Shown here: positions 1-10,740 of the stretch, piece after piece
Layout: each line of letters starts with the position of its first letter
Position numbering within the stretch: the first letter of the stretch is position 1
Source of the DNA: Theropithecus gelada
Lineage: Eukaryota > Chordata > Mammalia > Primates > Cercopithecidae
Length of the DNA stretch: 64,000 bases
Assembly (NCBI RefSeq): GCF_003255815.1
Contig: NC_037681.1
Span: 72,565,730 to 72,629,729, forward strand
Reading direction: 5' to 3'
Notes under the pieces: model-generated
The model's input: only the letters and a program-made list of their open reading frames with translations
The model's database searches: none
Told to the model about the DNA's origin: nothing
Translations under genes and position numbers: made by a program

Positions 1-104
1 AAAATCTCTTTTTACCTAGCAACTCGAAATCTATCGGTTATAAAATTCTATTTGTATTGTTGCAAAACATTTTCTGTTAACTTTTTTAACATTTGAAACA
101 TTAT

Positions 105-985
105 TTTTAATTGACAAAAATTGTATGTATTTATTGCATGTAATGTGATGTTTTGATATATGTATACATTATGAAATGATTAAATCAAGCTAATTAACAT
201 TTTAGTCCTCTCACATACTTAGCATTGTTTTGTGTTGAGAACATTTCAAACTACTCCCTTAGCAATTATCAAGTACATAATAGACTGTTAACCATGTTTA
301 TCATGCTGTACAATAGCTCCCCAAAATATCTAAGTGGGATCATGCGATATTTGTCTTTTCTGTCCTGGCATAGGTCACTTACCATATTGTCCCCAAGGTT
401 AACCCATGTTATTCAGAATGGCAGTTTTCCTTCTTCTTTAGGCTGAATAGCATTCCATTGTACATATATAACACATTTTCTTTATCCATGTATCTACTGA
501 TGGACACTTAGGTTGATTCCGTATCTTGGCTATTATGACTAGTGCTGTAATGAACATGAGAGTGCAGAAACCTCTTTGACACACTGATTTTATTTTATTT
601 GGATATATATCTGAAAGTGGAATTGCTGGATCATACGATAGTTCTATTTTTAATTTTCTGAGAAACCTCCGTACTGTTTTCTTTCTAATGACTGTATTCA
701 TTTACATTACAATGGTATGCAAGAATTACCTTTCTTCCATGTCCTTCCCAACTTTGTTGTCTTTTGTCTTTTTGATAATAGCCATTCTAACAGAAGTGGG
801 AAGATATGTCATTGTGGTTTTAATTTGCATTTCTCTGATGAACTATGTTTAACATTTTAAAAATATAACTGTTGGCCGTTTGTATTTCCTGTTTGGAAAA
901 ATGTCTATTCAGTTCTTTTGCCCATTTTAAAATCAGATTATTTGTTTTCTTACTATTGAGTTGTTCACTTCTTTGGTTTCTGAAT
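105..985 (-). mobile_element. L1 (L1MA/L1MB-like) 3' end, antisense
   Basis: This is the 3' UTR and ORF2 C-terminus of an old primate/mammalian L1, read on the minus strand. The part near 105-430 matches the older L1 3' UTR. The frame at 438-701 minus translates to a typical ORF2 tail containing SYDPAIPLSDIYP and NQPKCPSVDTW, and 820-1011 minus continues upstream with a frame change (HFSKQEIQTANSYIFKMLNI). It is 5' truncated and dead. The upstream L1 boundary is uncertain because the sequence blurs before the LTR at 1016. The subfamily is recalled from the consensus and was not checked. Confidence 0.85.
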
Positions 986-1015
986 TCTAAATCCATACCA
1001 TACACACTCAAGCCT

Positions 1016-1364
1016 TGTATTAGTCTGTTCTCATACCGCTAATAAAGACGTACCTGAGACTGGGTAATTTATAAGAAAAGAGGTTTAATGGATTCACAGT
1101 TCCACATGGCTGGGGAGGCCTCCAAATCATGGCAGAGGAGCAAGAGATGTCTTACATGGCAGTAGGCAGGAGAGAGTCTGTGTAGAGGAATTCTTCTTTA
1201 TAAAACCGTCAGATCTTGTGAGACTTATTCACTATCATGAAAACAATGTGGAAAATACCTACCCCCATGATTCACTTACCTCCCACAAGTTCCCTCCAAT
1301 GACATATGGGAATTATGGGAACTACAAGATGAGATTTGGGTGAGGACAAAGTAAAACTATATCA
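1016..1364 (-). mobile_element. Solo THE1/MST LTR (ERVL-MaLR), antisense
   Basis: On the plus strand it starts TGTATTAGTC and ends ACTATATCA, the reverse complement of a MaLR LTR (TGATATRGTTT...GACTAATACA). It is flanked by a 5-bp target-site duplication with one mismatch, AGCCT (1011-1015) and GGCCT (1365-1369), so both ends are well placed. There is no internal region, so it is a solo LTR left by LTR-LTR recombination. It lies only 430 bp from another THE1 LTR in the same orientation. Confidence 0.9.
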
Positions 1365-1369
1365 GGCCT

Positions 1370-1770
1370 TGATGACTACAGCAACTTCAATGATTAGTCT
1401 CCTTGCTTCTAGTCTTTCATATCTCCAGTCTCTCCTACAAATTCCTTTTTGAGCAACCTTCTCGAAATAGTTTTTTTTCACTCTTTTCTCACCTGTGCTC
1501 AAAAATTTTTCTTGTCTCTTCACCAACTGGCACTTAAAATGTAATTCAATTTGCTGTGACTTATAATTATAGCTTTATTTCTAAGGTCCCATCCAGACAA
1601 CTGTAAACAACAAGTGCTTTTTACTCTTCTCTGAAAAGTTCTTGAATAGTCTGAGCACTGTGGATTTGTTTAGCTTAGTGGCATCACCTGGAATGCTTTA
1701 TTTTTTTCTCTCTGATTTTCAAACCCTTCTGACAGTTAAGATTTACCATAAATCCTATAACTTATGAAAA
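1370..1770 (+). mobile_element. L2 LINE fragment
   Basis: Pyrimidine-rich text follows the ancient L2 3' half: an 'ATTAGTCTCCTTGCTTCTAG' block, then a region like the 'cctggaatgctct..ccctctg' motif near 1690. It is diverged and without a reading frame. It sits between two MaLR insertions, which are younger. Exact edges are soft. Confidence 0.55.
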
Positions 1771-1794
1771 AAATCCCCCAGTCCCTTCAGTTGT

Positions 1795-2155
1795 TGTATT
1801 AACCCATTCTCACACTGCTAATAAAGACATACACGAGGCTGGGTAATATATAAGGAAAAAAAGTTTAATGGACTCACAGTACCACATGGCTGGGGAGGCC
1901 TCACCATCATGGCAGATGGTGAAGGAGGAGTAAAGGCACATCTTACGTGGCAGCAGGCAAGAGAGCATATGCAGGGGAACTGCCCTTCATAAAACCATTG
2001 GATCTCATGAGACTTATTCACTATCACAAGAGTAGTTGGGAAAACCCACCCCTGTGATTCAATCACCTCTCACTGGCCCCTCCAGGAACACATGGGGATT
2101 GTAAGAGCTACAATTCAAGATAAGATTTAGATGGGGGCACAGCCAAACCATGTCA
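1795..2155 (-). repeat. 3' LTR of the antisense THE1
   Basis: This is the LTR copy on the low-coordinate side, which is the 3' LTR because the element reads minus. It ends at CCAAACCATGTCA and the internal region begins immediately after. It pairs with 3712-4075, and the divergence between the two would estimate the insertion age. Confidence 0.9.
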
Positions 2156-3711
2156 TTTTGCCCCAGCACCTCCAAGATTTCATGGCCTCATATTTCACAA
2201 CCAATCATGCCCTCCCAACAGAGTCTTAATGAATTTCAGCATTAACTCAAAAGTCCAAGTTTGAAATCTCATCTGAGACAAGGCAAGTACCTTTCACCTA
2301 TAAGCCTGTAAAATCAAAAGCAAATTAGTTAATTCCTAGATATAATGGGGTAAAGGCATTGGGTAAATATACCCATTCCAAATGGGAGAAATTGACCAAA
2401 TGAAGGAGCTGCAGGCCCTATGCAAGTTCAAAATCCAATAGGGCAGTCATTAACCTTAAAGCTCCAAAAAAATCTACTTTGACTTCATGTCTCACATCAA
2501 GATCATGCTGATGCAAGAGGTGGTTTCCCATGGTCTTGGACAGCTCTGCCCCTCTGGCTTTGCAGGGTACCTCCTAGCTGCTTTCACAGGTTGACATTGA
2601 GTGTCTGCAGCTTTTCCAGGTACACAGTTTAAGCTGTCGGTGGATCTACCATTCTGGGGTCTGGAGGACATTGGGCCTCTTCTCAAAGCTCCACTAGGCA
2701 GTGCCCAAGTGGGGCTCTGTGTGGGGACTCCCACCCCACATTTCCCTCATGCACTGCCCTAGCAGAGATTCTCCATGAGGGCTCCACCCCTGCAGCAGAC
2801 TTCGGTCTGGACGTGCAGGTGTTTTCATACATCCTCTGAAATATAGGTGGAAGTTTCCAAACCTCAGTTTTTGTCTTTTGCATACCCACAGGACCAACAC
2901 CACATGGAATCTAACAAGACTTGGGGCTTGCACCCTCTGAAGCAACAGCTTGATCTGTACCTTGACACATTTTAGCCATGTCTGGAGCAGCTGAGGTGCA
3001 GGGCTCCAAGTCCTGAGGTTGTACACAGCAAGGGGGCCCTGAACCCAAGCCAAGAAACCATTTCTCTTTCCTAGGCCTCTGGGCCTGTGATGAAAGGGGC
3101 TGCCATGAAGGTCTCTGACACGGCCTGGAGACATTTTCCCCATTGTTTGTCTCCTCATTACTTATGCAAATTTTTCCAGCTGGCTTGAATTTCTCCCCAG
3201 AAATGGGCTTTTCTTTCTATTGCATCATCAGACTACAAATTGTCTGAACTTTTATGCTCTGCTTTTTCTTGAACACTTTGCTACTTAGAAATTTATTCTG
3301 CTAGATACCCTAAATCATCTCTCTAAAGTTCAAAGTTCTAGAGATCTCTAGGGCAGGAGCAAAATGCCACCAGTCTTATTGCTAAAGCATCACAAGAGTC
3401 ACCTTTTCTCTAGTTTACAAGAATTTCCTCATCTCCATCTGAGAGTACCTCAGCCTTGACTTTATTGACCATATCACTATCATCATTTTAGTCAAAGCCA
3501 TTTAACAACTCTAGGAAGTTCCAAACTTTCCCACGTCTTCCTATATTCTGAGCCCTCCAAGTCTCTAGGAAGTTGCAAACTTTCCCACATTTTTCTATCT
3601 TCTTCTGAGCCCTCCAAACCATTCCAACCTCTGCCTGTTATCCAGTTCCAAAGTCACTTCCAAATTTTCGGGTGTCTTTACAGCAGTGCCCCACTCCCAT
3701 TACCAATGTAC
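2156..3711 (-). pseudogene. THE1 internal region (degenerate gag-like sequence)
   Basis: This is the MaLR internal sequence, readable in pieces on the minus strand. The longest open stretch is 154 codons (2694-3158), with overlapping frames at 2683-2889 and 2492-2734 that switch register, so the reading frame is broken by indels. The second THE1 of the window (46192-47677) carries the same segment in the sense direction. There its 112-codon frame (46668-47006) shares phrases such as RRGPLPSRPQNGR with RRGPMSSRPQNGR here. MaLR internals are considered non-autonomous and carry no polymerase. Confidence 0.85.
3511..3617. repeat. About 54-bp tandem duplication inside THE1
   Basis: CTAGGAAGTTCCAAACTTTC starts copy one (3511-3560) and CTAGGAAGTTGCAAACTTTC starts copy two (3565-3617). 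Both end with GAGCCCTCCAA. The THE1 consensus as I remember it has this segment once, so the duplication belongs to this copy. Confidence 0.8.
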
Positions 3712-4075
3712 TATATTAGTTTATTATCACGCTGGGTGTAAAGACTTGCCTGGGGTTGGGTAATTTATAAAGAAAAAGAGGTTTGGTGGACTCACACTTC
3801 CACATGGTTGAAGAGGCCTCACAATCATGGCGCAAAGCGAAGGAGGGGCAATGGCACATCTTACATGGTAGCAGGCAAGAGAGTGTGTGGAAGGGAACTG
3901 CCTTTTACGAAAACATCAGATATTGTGAGACTTACTTGCTGTCATGAGAACATCATGGGAAAACCCACCTCCGTGATTCTATTACCTCCCACTGGGACCC
4001 TCCTACCACATGTTGGGATTGTGGGAGCTACATTTCAAGATGAGAATTGGGTCAGGACACAGTGAAACCATATCA
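3712..4075 (-). repeat. 5' LTR of the antisense THE1
   Basis: This is the LTR at the high-coordinate end, hence the 5' LTR of the minus-strand element. It begins TATATTAGTT on the plus strand and ends CCATATCA, and the target duplication follows directly. Confidence 0.9.
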
Positions 4076-5150
4076 GTTATATACTATTTATTTATCTCTT
4101 TAATTTACATACAACCTACTTTCTTTCTGTATTATGGTGCTTTCTGTATTATGGTATGAAAGTAGGTTACATACAACTTACTTTATGTATTATGGTGCTT
4201 TTTTCATTCCTTTATGCAAAAGTCATTTTAATATGCAGCTTCTCCCTTATACCAGGAATTCTTGAAGAGTAGTGGTCATGCCTTAATTATCTCTGTAGAT
4301 TCCAAAGCAACATGATTCCACAGAAAAAATATTTTTAAAATGAAAGCGTCTATGCTTACCACAAATCAGTCCGTAATATTTATTCTTAAGAAAAGCTGGC
4401 AGCTATAACATTAGTACAACTAATGTATTTAAGAATTGGGCTAGTAAGCAGAAGGTGGGATGTTGGATGTTTCAGGTTTGTCTCTTCACATCCATATGAA
4501 TCTTGTTAATACTAAACATTTTCAAGGAGATTTAAGGAAAATAGGTCTCTAATTTTTCAATTAGACAATTTCCCTTGAAATTTATGTATCATTTTCTTTC
4601 ATAGTCAAGGATGGCATTTTATTCCATTCTATAATTTGATATTTTCTGCATAATATTGGACTCCTTTCATGTATGATATTTATTTCTTGAGCTTGCTGTT
4701 TGTATTTTTATTGTGAACTATGTTCTCATTTATTTAGCAAGTATTTTCAAAGCAAATACTAGATGGCAGGAAGTGTGCCTCTATTATTCAGAGAACTTCA
4801 AACAGAGTATTTGGTGTTATATGGTAAAATATGATTAATTTAGCTGCTTAGACAACTTTAAATGTTAGTCAGATGCTGAAAAAGAAAAAGTCATTGTAAT
4901 TTACACAAGTTATTTGTTTCTCTTCACATGAAAGCTGCTGCTATGCCTTCCTTGGCACATGTTGTTTACCCTGTGTATCAGTCTGCAGCCACATTGAGCA
5001 AGAAGTCACATAGTGATCAAAAGAGGGAAAGATTAATATAGGAAACTATTCATTATAACTGGATGGGAATAGCAATATATGAGCTAGGAAGAAATAAAGA
5101 TGCCTCTAAATAATACAGGAATAGCAGAGATAATACAATGTTCTAGGACA
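4076..5150. other. Unassigned AT-rich DNA
   Basis: No gene or recognisable interspersed repeat. It holds a small cluster of direct and inverted short repeats at 4113-4200 (listed separately). The remainder is unremarkable AT-rich sequence. Confidence 0.5.
4113..4200. repeat. Local direct and inverted repeat cluster
   Basis: The phrase TGTATTATGG occurs three times (near 4128, 4145 and 4186). The 11-mer AACCTACTTTC (4113-4123) is exactly inverted at 4158-4168. The arrangement looks like a local duplication with one inverted segment, as replication slippage or template switching produces. Confidence 0.7.
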
Positions 5151-5720
5151 TGTGTGATATAGCTACTGCACTAGGCTGAGCATTCAAGGAAGACCCTCCA
5201 CCCCAACCTCCCCCAAACAAGGATGTGATCCAGATCTTGTTGGAGACAGCAAGGCTATAGCCCACACAGTGGAAGGAAAGTTACTGTGATGCTGCTCTGG
5301 CAGAAGTCTCTGGAAGTATACTCTCTGAAACTTACAGAAAATCACCCCTCCTGGGTGCTAGAGAAAGTTGTTGACAGAAAAGTATCTCATCAGAGACACT
5401 CGGCTACAAAAGTATCTGAACAAGGATCCTGGGGAACTGGATGGCAGGTGGGTAGTGTTGGCTACCCTGCTGCAGTCAGGCACTGGAGAAGTGGAAAGCA
5501 CTTCTTAGGGCTTGAAGGCTGGAATTGTTGATCACCTCACAGGAGCCCAGTGCTAGGGAAAGTAGGAGCCCACAAAAGTATTCTAGTATAAGAAGCAAGC
5601 CCTTTTCTTTTGCAATCTCTCTTCAGCACTCCATTAAGAAAAGCTTGACGTTGTGTCAGTTGGAAAAAATGAAAATATTTAAAAGGAACCAGCCAATTTT
5701 CAAAGAATAGGAAAAAAGGT
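5150..5720 (+). other. Unclassified old-repeat-like block
   Basis: This stretch is richer in G and C than its surroundings and has the texture of an old interspersed repeat (TGCTGCAGTCAGGCACTGGA, CTTCAGCACTCCATT, GTCAGTTGG). I cannot name the family. A similar texture recurs at about 40850-41010. Open frames here (81 and 61 codons plus, 128 codons minus) overlap on opposite strands and have no coding character. Confidence 0.3.
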
Positions 5721-6596
5721 GAATTTGGAGTTAAGAGGTAATATATTGGTATACAGTACGCCCTGTTATCCAAAGTTGCAACTTCACCTAAATCATTGTG
5801 ATCTTTTTCAAGACAACAGAAAGGAAGAAAGCACAAAAATAACGTTAACCCTTTCTTTAATTGTAAATCCTGGAATTCACATATAACACTTCTGTTTTTG
5901 TCCCATTGGTCAAAACCAGTCACACATCCATGCTTAAAAGCAGGTTGGAACAGTTAGTTTAGTTTTAAGCAGTGCAACTAAAATTCATAACTTAAATATT
6001 AAGGAAGTAGTTAGTAATCCATATTAATGAAAACTATCAGCTTCTGCCACATTTGAATTTTCATTTTTCATCCGGATTTGGTTTGTGTTATATGAGATAA
6101 ATACAGTTAATTACTCATCACATAATTATCAATATATTTGTTGATCTATTGTAAGAGCCATCTCTTTTCTTCACCAATAGTGATCTATTATTCACCCTAT
6201 TTTTCCCAGCTTATAGTTTGTACCTTCACTCAGATATCACAGTTCATTGCCCTAACTCCCTGACACTTAGCAAAGCTGCTGATATCCACTTAGCGATGGT
6301 ATATGGCAAGTGATTCCTGTTTTCTCAACTGTTACTGCAAACAGGCACTTCTTAAAAATTCAGACATATCAGTGACTTAAATGTAATGATGTTGACTGAA
6401 AAAAATCTTATGAAATTGGAATGTCACTGGAAGATTCAGCAATATATAACATAGTGAACATCTGACTTAAAAGTGGGAGACAATAGAATTGTTTACAAGT
6501 ACAGAGGTATCACTGACATTAAAAGACCTCAAATCTATTCGGTATATTTCACATTGTTCTGAATTGACTTTGTAATAGTGTTCATATTCAATTCTA
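5721..6596. other. Unassigned AT-rich DNA
   Basis: I see no gene, repeat family or structured element here. Confidence 0.4.
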
Positions 6597-7115
6597 ACCA
6601 AATATTGAGCCTTCACAATGGGCCCAAACAGTGTATTTGATGTAAGATACACATCAACAGGCAAAACAAACAAAAAGAACAAAAAATTTTCTTCTTTCAC
6701 AGAGCTTATATTGCAGTGGGCGTGAGTGCAGAAAAATTAAACAAACATATTGGATGCTACTAAAAAGAACAAGAATAGTGAACTTCAAGATAGCACAAAG
6801 AGGAGAGGTTTTGTATTTACATTGGAAGACTAAGGTGATATATGTGCATTGGAAGACTAAGGTGATATATGTCCTATATATGTAAAAAATATAGGAGATG
6901 ACTGAGCAAGTCATGCACCTATCAGGAGGAAAAGGATTCCAGAAAAATCATGGAGCATTTACAAATGCTGTGAAGTGTATTTAAGGACCAAGAAGAAAGC
7001 CTATGTTGGTGGAGAAGTAACTTATGAGGAATATAGTAGAAGATGCAGTCAAGAAGATGGCGGAAACCAGATCATAGAGTCTTATCAGCCATGGTAAGAA
7101 TGGACATTTCTGACA
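6597..7115 (-). mobile_element. L2 LINE 3' part, antisense
   Basis: The plus strand shows the reversed L2 3' end. A degraded 'aatattgag...' start is followed by GAGCTTATATTGCAGTGGG, an AAACAAACAT run, a gap, then the upstream L2 text with GAAGATGCAGTCAAGAAGAT and CCAGATCATAGAG...CAGCCATGGTAAG. It is ancient and non-coding. It contains a 27-bp-period duplication at 6820-6872 and a YY1-like core at 7053. Confidence 0.65.
6820..6872. repeat. 27-bp tandem duplication
   Basis: A 26-bp unit beginning CATTGGAAGACTAAGGTGAT occurs at 6820-6845 and again at 6847-6872 without mismatch, separated by one base. The identity suggests it is younger than the L2 that contains it. Confidence 0.9.
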
Positions 7116-8800
7116 CACATAAAAGACATACAGTAACAATAATTACTCTCAATTTCCAACTATGTTTTCTGATTATTTAAAACTTATCCTCTCTTAAATA
7201 TCTGCCTTTCATGCTTATAAGCTCAGATAACCATTTTAGAAAACAGGGCTGGATTAACAAGGGGAATTGGATTGGCTACCAAGTCAGAAAAAGCTGTCTA
7301 TATCCTGGATCTCCAAGCTGCTTTCTGAAAATATCTTTCCAACAAGTGGTACTCTTAGATAGTACCTGACTGGTAAGCTATACTAAATTCAAATATTTGT
7401 GTGAAATAATTATTTTATTTGTTTAATCTGAAAAGCTTATATTTAATGTGAAGTAATTATTAAAACACTCATGCATGGTGTAATTAAATTATTTCATGGA
7501 CACTCCCTTCTCAGCTGGCTGTAGATCATATTTTTCATGCATCTTTAGATGAGATTTGAAATATAAATTTTGTTACATTTTAATCAGATAAGGTTAAAGT
7601 AAGAGATAACAAAGTGCTATACATTTAGCTATATACAGTTTACGAAATAGAGAAATTTGATTAAAAACCACAGGACAGACGATCTGGAGACAATATTAAA
7701 CCTAAAAAGAAACTTCATAATGTATGAAGATGCTGTAAGTCAGCACTTCTGAACTTTATGAAATTGACTTTCAATAAGAAAAAAGTAATCTGTGTAAAAA
7801 TAAAATTTATAAATTTTTTGTTGCAATTTGTATTATTGTAATTTTACTATATACACATTAAAATATATTTTATCTGAAATAATACTTTTTTTTGGAAAGT
7901 GCTGATTTCTAATTCTCAAAATGTCATATTATCAAAATATAAAAGTCGAAAAACCTACAAAAGCAAATGTATAAGCCTAAAAACATATAAAAATGAAAAG
8001 CTAAGATTCAGAGAAAAAATACTATCCAATCTACTTCTATTATCCCCAATACTGTTTTTGAAAAGAAATAACTGTTCTCACAAACCACCAAAATGTGGGA
8101 CTAGAATGCAGTGCTTTGAATTATGCTACATGTTGATAATGCCTTGTAGTCTTGTTTATTGTTAGGTTTATAGATCTCCACACTCAAGCTTTTTCTGGGG
8201 AGTTTTCCAGTCTACCTGGCAGCTCCAAGCCACTCTCAGAGAGGGGATAATTTGATACTTCAATTCTGTCCTTTAGGGGGATATATTTCTACATTTTCGA
8301 TAATCAACCATGCCCTTTTATCACTAAGGCATACTTACGAGGTGATAATATTTTTCTTAGTTTTGATTTATGCCTAAGTGTCAGGCATTTTGTAGCTGAA
8401 GCTTTTGGGATCCTGGGGGAAAAAAAAAGCTAGGTTCATGACAATCATCCCATTTTCCCCATTTACTCACCCAGTTTATAATAATCTCTTTATATCCAAG
8501 TTATATTTAAAATATCTTCTTTATCATTGTATCTCCAACGTCAAAATAGTTTCTCACACATAGTGACAGTCTAGTAATGTATTTTCGCATTAATTTTTAT
8601 CATATTGTGTTCAAATGAGATATTTTATTATTCTCATGACATTTATTCCCTTAATATAACATTATGGTTTTCCCAATTGCAGTAACTTTTCATTATGAAC
8701 ATTGACCATACCTTATTATGAGAGGAGAGGGGAAGTGGGTCTGTGGGATAAGGTGGGCAACAACACTAATTGACATAATGAATCACCTGCAACTTTGATC
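7116..8800. other. Unassigned AT-rich DNA
   Basis: No gene is supported. An 88-codon frame at 7899-8165 has a lysine- and serine-rich composition that simply follows from A-rich sequence. No repeat family was recognised. Confidence 0.4.
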
Positions 8801-8802
8801 CT

Positions 8803-8829
8803 GAGAGAGAGAGAGAGAGAGAGAGAGAA
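8803..8829. repeat. (GA)n microsatellite
   Basis: About 13 uninterrupted GA dinucleotides, followed by an imperfect purine stretch to about 8840. Confidence 0.95.
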
Positions 8830-8920
8830 AGTGAAAGAGAGTTATAGCAACTAATGCTATTCAGCATTTTTCCAAAAGCACTGAAAAAAATTAGGCTTCA
8901 CCAGATAGACTTTTGACTGT

Positions 8921-8948
8921 ATATATATACATATATATGTATATATAT
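8921..8948. repeat. 28-bp perfect AT palindrome
   Basis: The two 14-base arms, starting ATATATATACATAT, are exact reverse complements with no spacer. This is an alternating AT tract able to extrude a cruciform. It probably arose as a (TA)n microsatellite with a C and a G placed symmetrically. Confidence 0.9.
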
Positions 8949-9059
8949 TTTTTGACTATTTATATATGCATTGCTTCCCTTTTCTTTCTACCTCTTAGTA
9001 TCTGGTTTCCTGAAGATATTTGCCCATAGGTATTTCTCTTCTCCCACTCTTTCCTTTGA

Positions 9060-9440
9060 ATTTTGTATACTATTATTTTATCTGACAGTGATTCCTAAAT
9101 GTCTATTTCCATGATTAATTTTCTTCTATCCTTCAGGTTCATTTTTCTAACATCTTCCAACTAGATATTTCCAAATGACTATTCTATAGATTTTAAGAAA
9201 AATCTATTAGAAGCTAACATTATTTCTGTGGTCCACAAAATTTCCCTTTTATTGGTGTTTTATGACCAGAATGTGAAGTTACATTCTCTAACAGAGAGTA
9301 TAACAGATTTAAAGGAGTGTCATTCTGTTTAAACTAATGATGTCCTCCCCAGCTCTGCTGTCCTCCACTCTACTATTTCCTGACCCTAATGGTACCCTCA
9401 GAGTTCCTGTAGTGCCTAGAATATAACCTAATGTGAACAG
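9060..9440 (+). mobile_element. Possible L2 fragment
   Basis: Pyrimidine-rich text (GTGATTCCTAAATGTCTATT, CATCTTCCAACTAGATATTT) resembles the L2 'gactcccaaatttatatctcc ... gacatctccacttgg' stretch. It is weak and strongly diverged. Confidence 0.35.
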
Positions 9441-10240
9441 GTGTTGCTTGTTGAATCTTGGGTTATATATCTAAGACCTAGGCATGGAATCACTGAATGC
9501 AGGAGGATCTTCTCCACTCTGAACTAGAGCTTACACCCCTATAAGAAAAAGGAGTAAAAATAAACAGATAATTAAACTGATTTCATTTTTAAATAGGGAG
9601 TTTTACATAAAGATCATGAATACTTAAAGAGATCATTTAATCACAAATTTGAGCCACTGATAAGTATTTAAGGTACAAAGGGCTGATTTAACCAATCAAG
9701 AAACACTCTATAACTTACACCAAAAAAATCTCATTCTGTTAAGTATCTGTGTTGAAAAGTTGTGATTATTTATTTTACCTTATGTCAACATATGGAGCAG
9801 TTCTGAAGTGACTGAAAATTGATCGTCCAAGGTCAACATATACCCTATTAGCCATTCAATAGTTTTCTTTGCTAATGCTTGAGTAATCCTCAAGAATTGA
9901 AGTAAATGCCAGACTATTTATCATTAGATGTTCTGAGATACTATCACTTGTTTTCACAGAAAATAAATGGTGAAACATCAAATACATCCACATAATAGTC
10001 ACTGTGAGTGTCATAAGTAGAAATGTGTATTTTTAGTATACCATTGATACATGTATCTATTTATATAGTAAGCAAATATAGAAGGAAACTCAGATAAGGA
10101 AAATTAGATGGATGCATGTGTCACCCATGGCATTTGCTGTAATAACTTGGGTAAAAATCTCTCCTAGGAAGCTTTGATTGGCCAATAGAAGCATTTTAAA
10201 TATCTGGAAATGCCTATAGAAATTTACCATGAATCAACGC
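9441..10240. other. Unassigned AT-rich DNA
   Basis: Nothing recognisable: no open frames of note and no repeat family. Confidence 0.4.
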
Positions 10241-10740
10241 GTAGTTAGGTTGCTCATATCTTGTTAAGCAAAGTGTCTGTCTGGAGCAAAGCTGTGGCTT
10301 CAGTGCATCCAGAAAGTGGGGTTGTGAAGTACATTTTTTCCCAAATATATATTTAAATGAGTTGCATACATGGGAACATTTTTAGTCCAAGTTAATTTTC
10401 TTGGACTACAAGAGGGAGATGCAGTGAATCTACAAGTGCCCCTTCCATCGCTTCTGTGTGTTTTTGCTTCTAACATCATACACCTGAGGAACATTACAAA
10501 TACTCGAGCCACTTTGCCCATATCCTCAGAAGTTCACATCACACGTATACAACTCTTAGCCAATGACAGACAGCTGCAGGAATGTGAAAACTCCCCTTGT
10601 TTAGCCGTAGCAGGGAAAAACACCGAGTATAATTTATACCCTAGAGTTCCCCTGTGGAACTATGATAAGGGTGAGACTGCGGCTAAAATTGAACCCTTGC
10701 TTGGTTTCTTCCTCTTCCTTCTTTTGTTTCCCTGACATTT
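10241..10740 (+). other. GC-richer block with an unrecognised 121-codon frame
   Basis: A frame at 10370-10735 (plus) encodes 121 residues ending in a leucine/phenylalanine-rich tail (GFFLFLLLFP). No domain is recognised. There is no Kozak-like context that convinces, no splice structure and no poly(A) signal nearby. The block is somewhat richer in GC than its neighbours and may be an old LTR or DNA-transposon remnant. It contains a small hairpin: TAGTCCAAG (10383-10391) against CTTGGACTA (10400-10408). I do not call a gene. Confidence 0.25.

Larger units (their letters stand above)
1795..4075 (-). mobile_element. THE1-type MaLR provirus, nearly complete, antisense
   Basis: This is an LTR-internal-LTR element of 2.28 kb, close to the length of a complete THE1. 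The LTRs are 1795-2155 and 3712-4075, and the internal part is about 1.56 kb. It starts TGTATTAACC and ends CCATATCA on the plus strand. The flanking 5-bp duplications are GTTGT (1790-1794) and GTTAT (4076-4080), one mismatch apart. The internal gag-related region is broken into short minus frames (2492-2734, 2683-2889, 2694-3158) in different registers, so no protein can be made. THE1 elements depended on an ERVL relative for reverse transcriptase, and none is encoded here. A 54-bp tandem duplication near 3511-3617 is specific to this copy. Confidence 0.93.

Noticed and set aside
5537..5923. 128-codon minus frame
   Set aside because: Overlaps plus-strand frames in an old repeat-like block. 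No motif.
10370..10735. 121-codon open frame in a GC-richer block
   Set aside because: No domain, no splice or poly(A) context, hydrophobic tail from a T-rich run. A chance frame of this size is expected in 64 kb.
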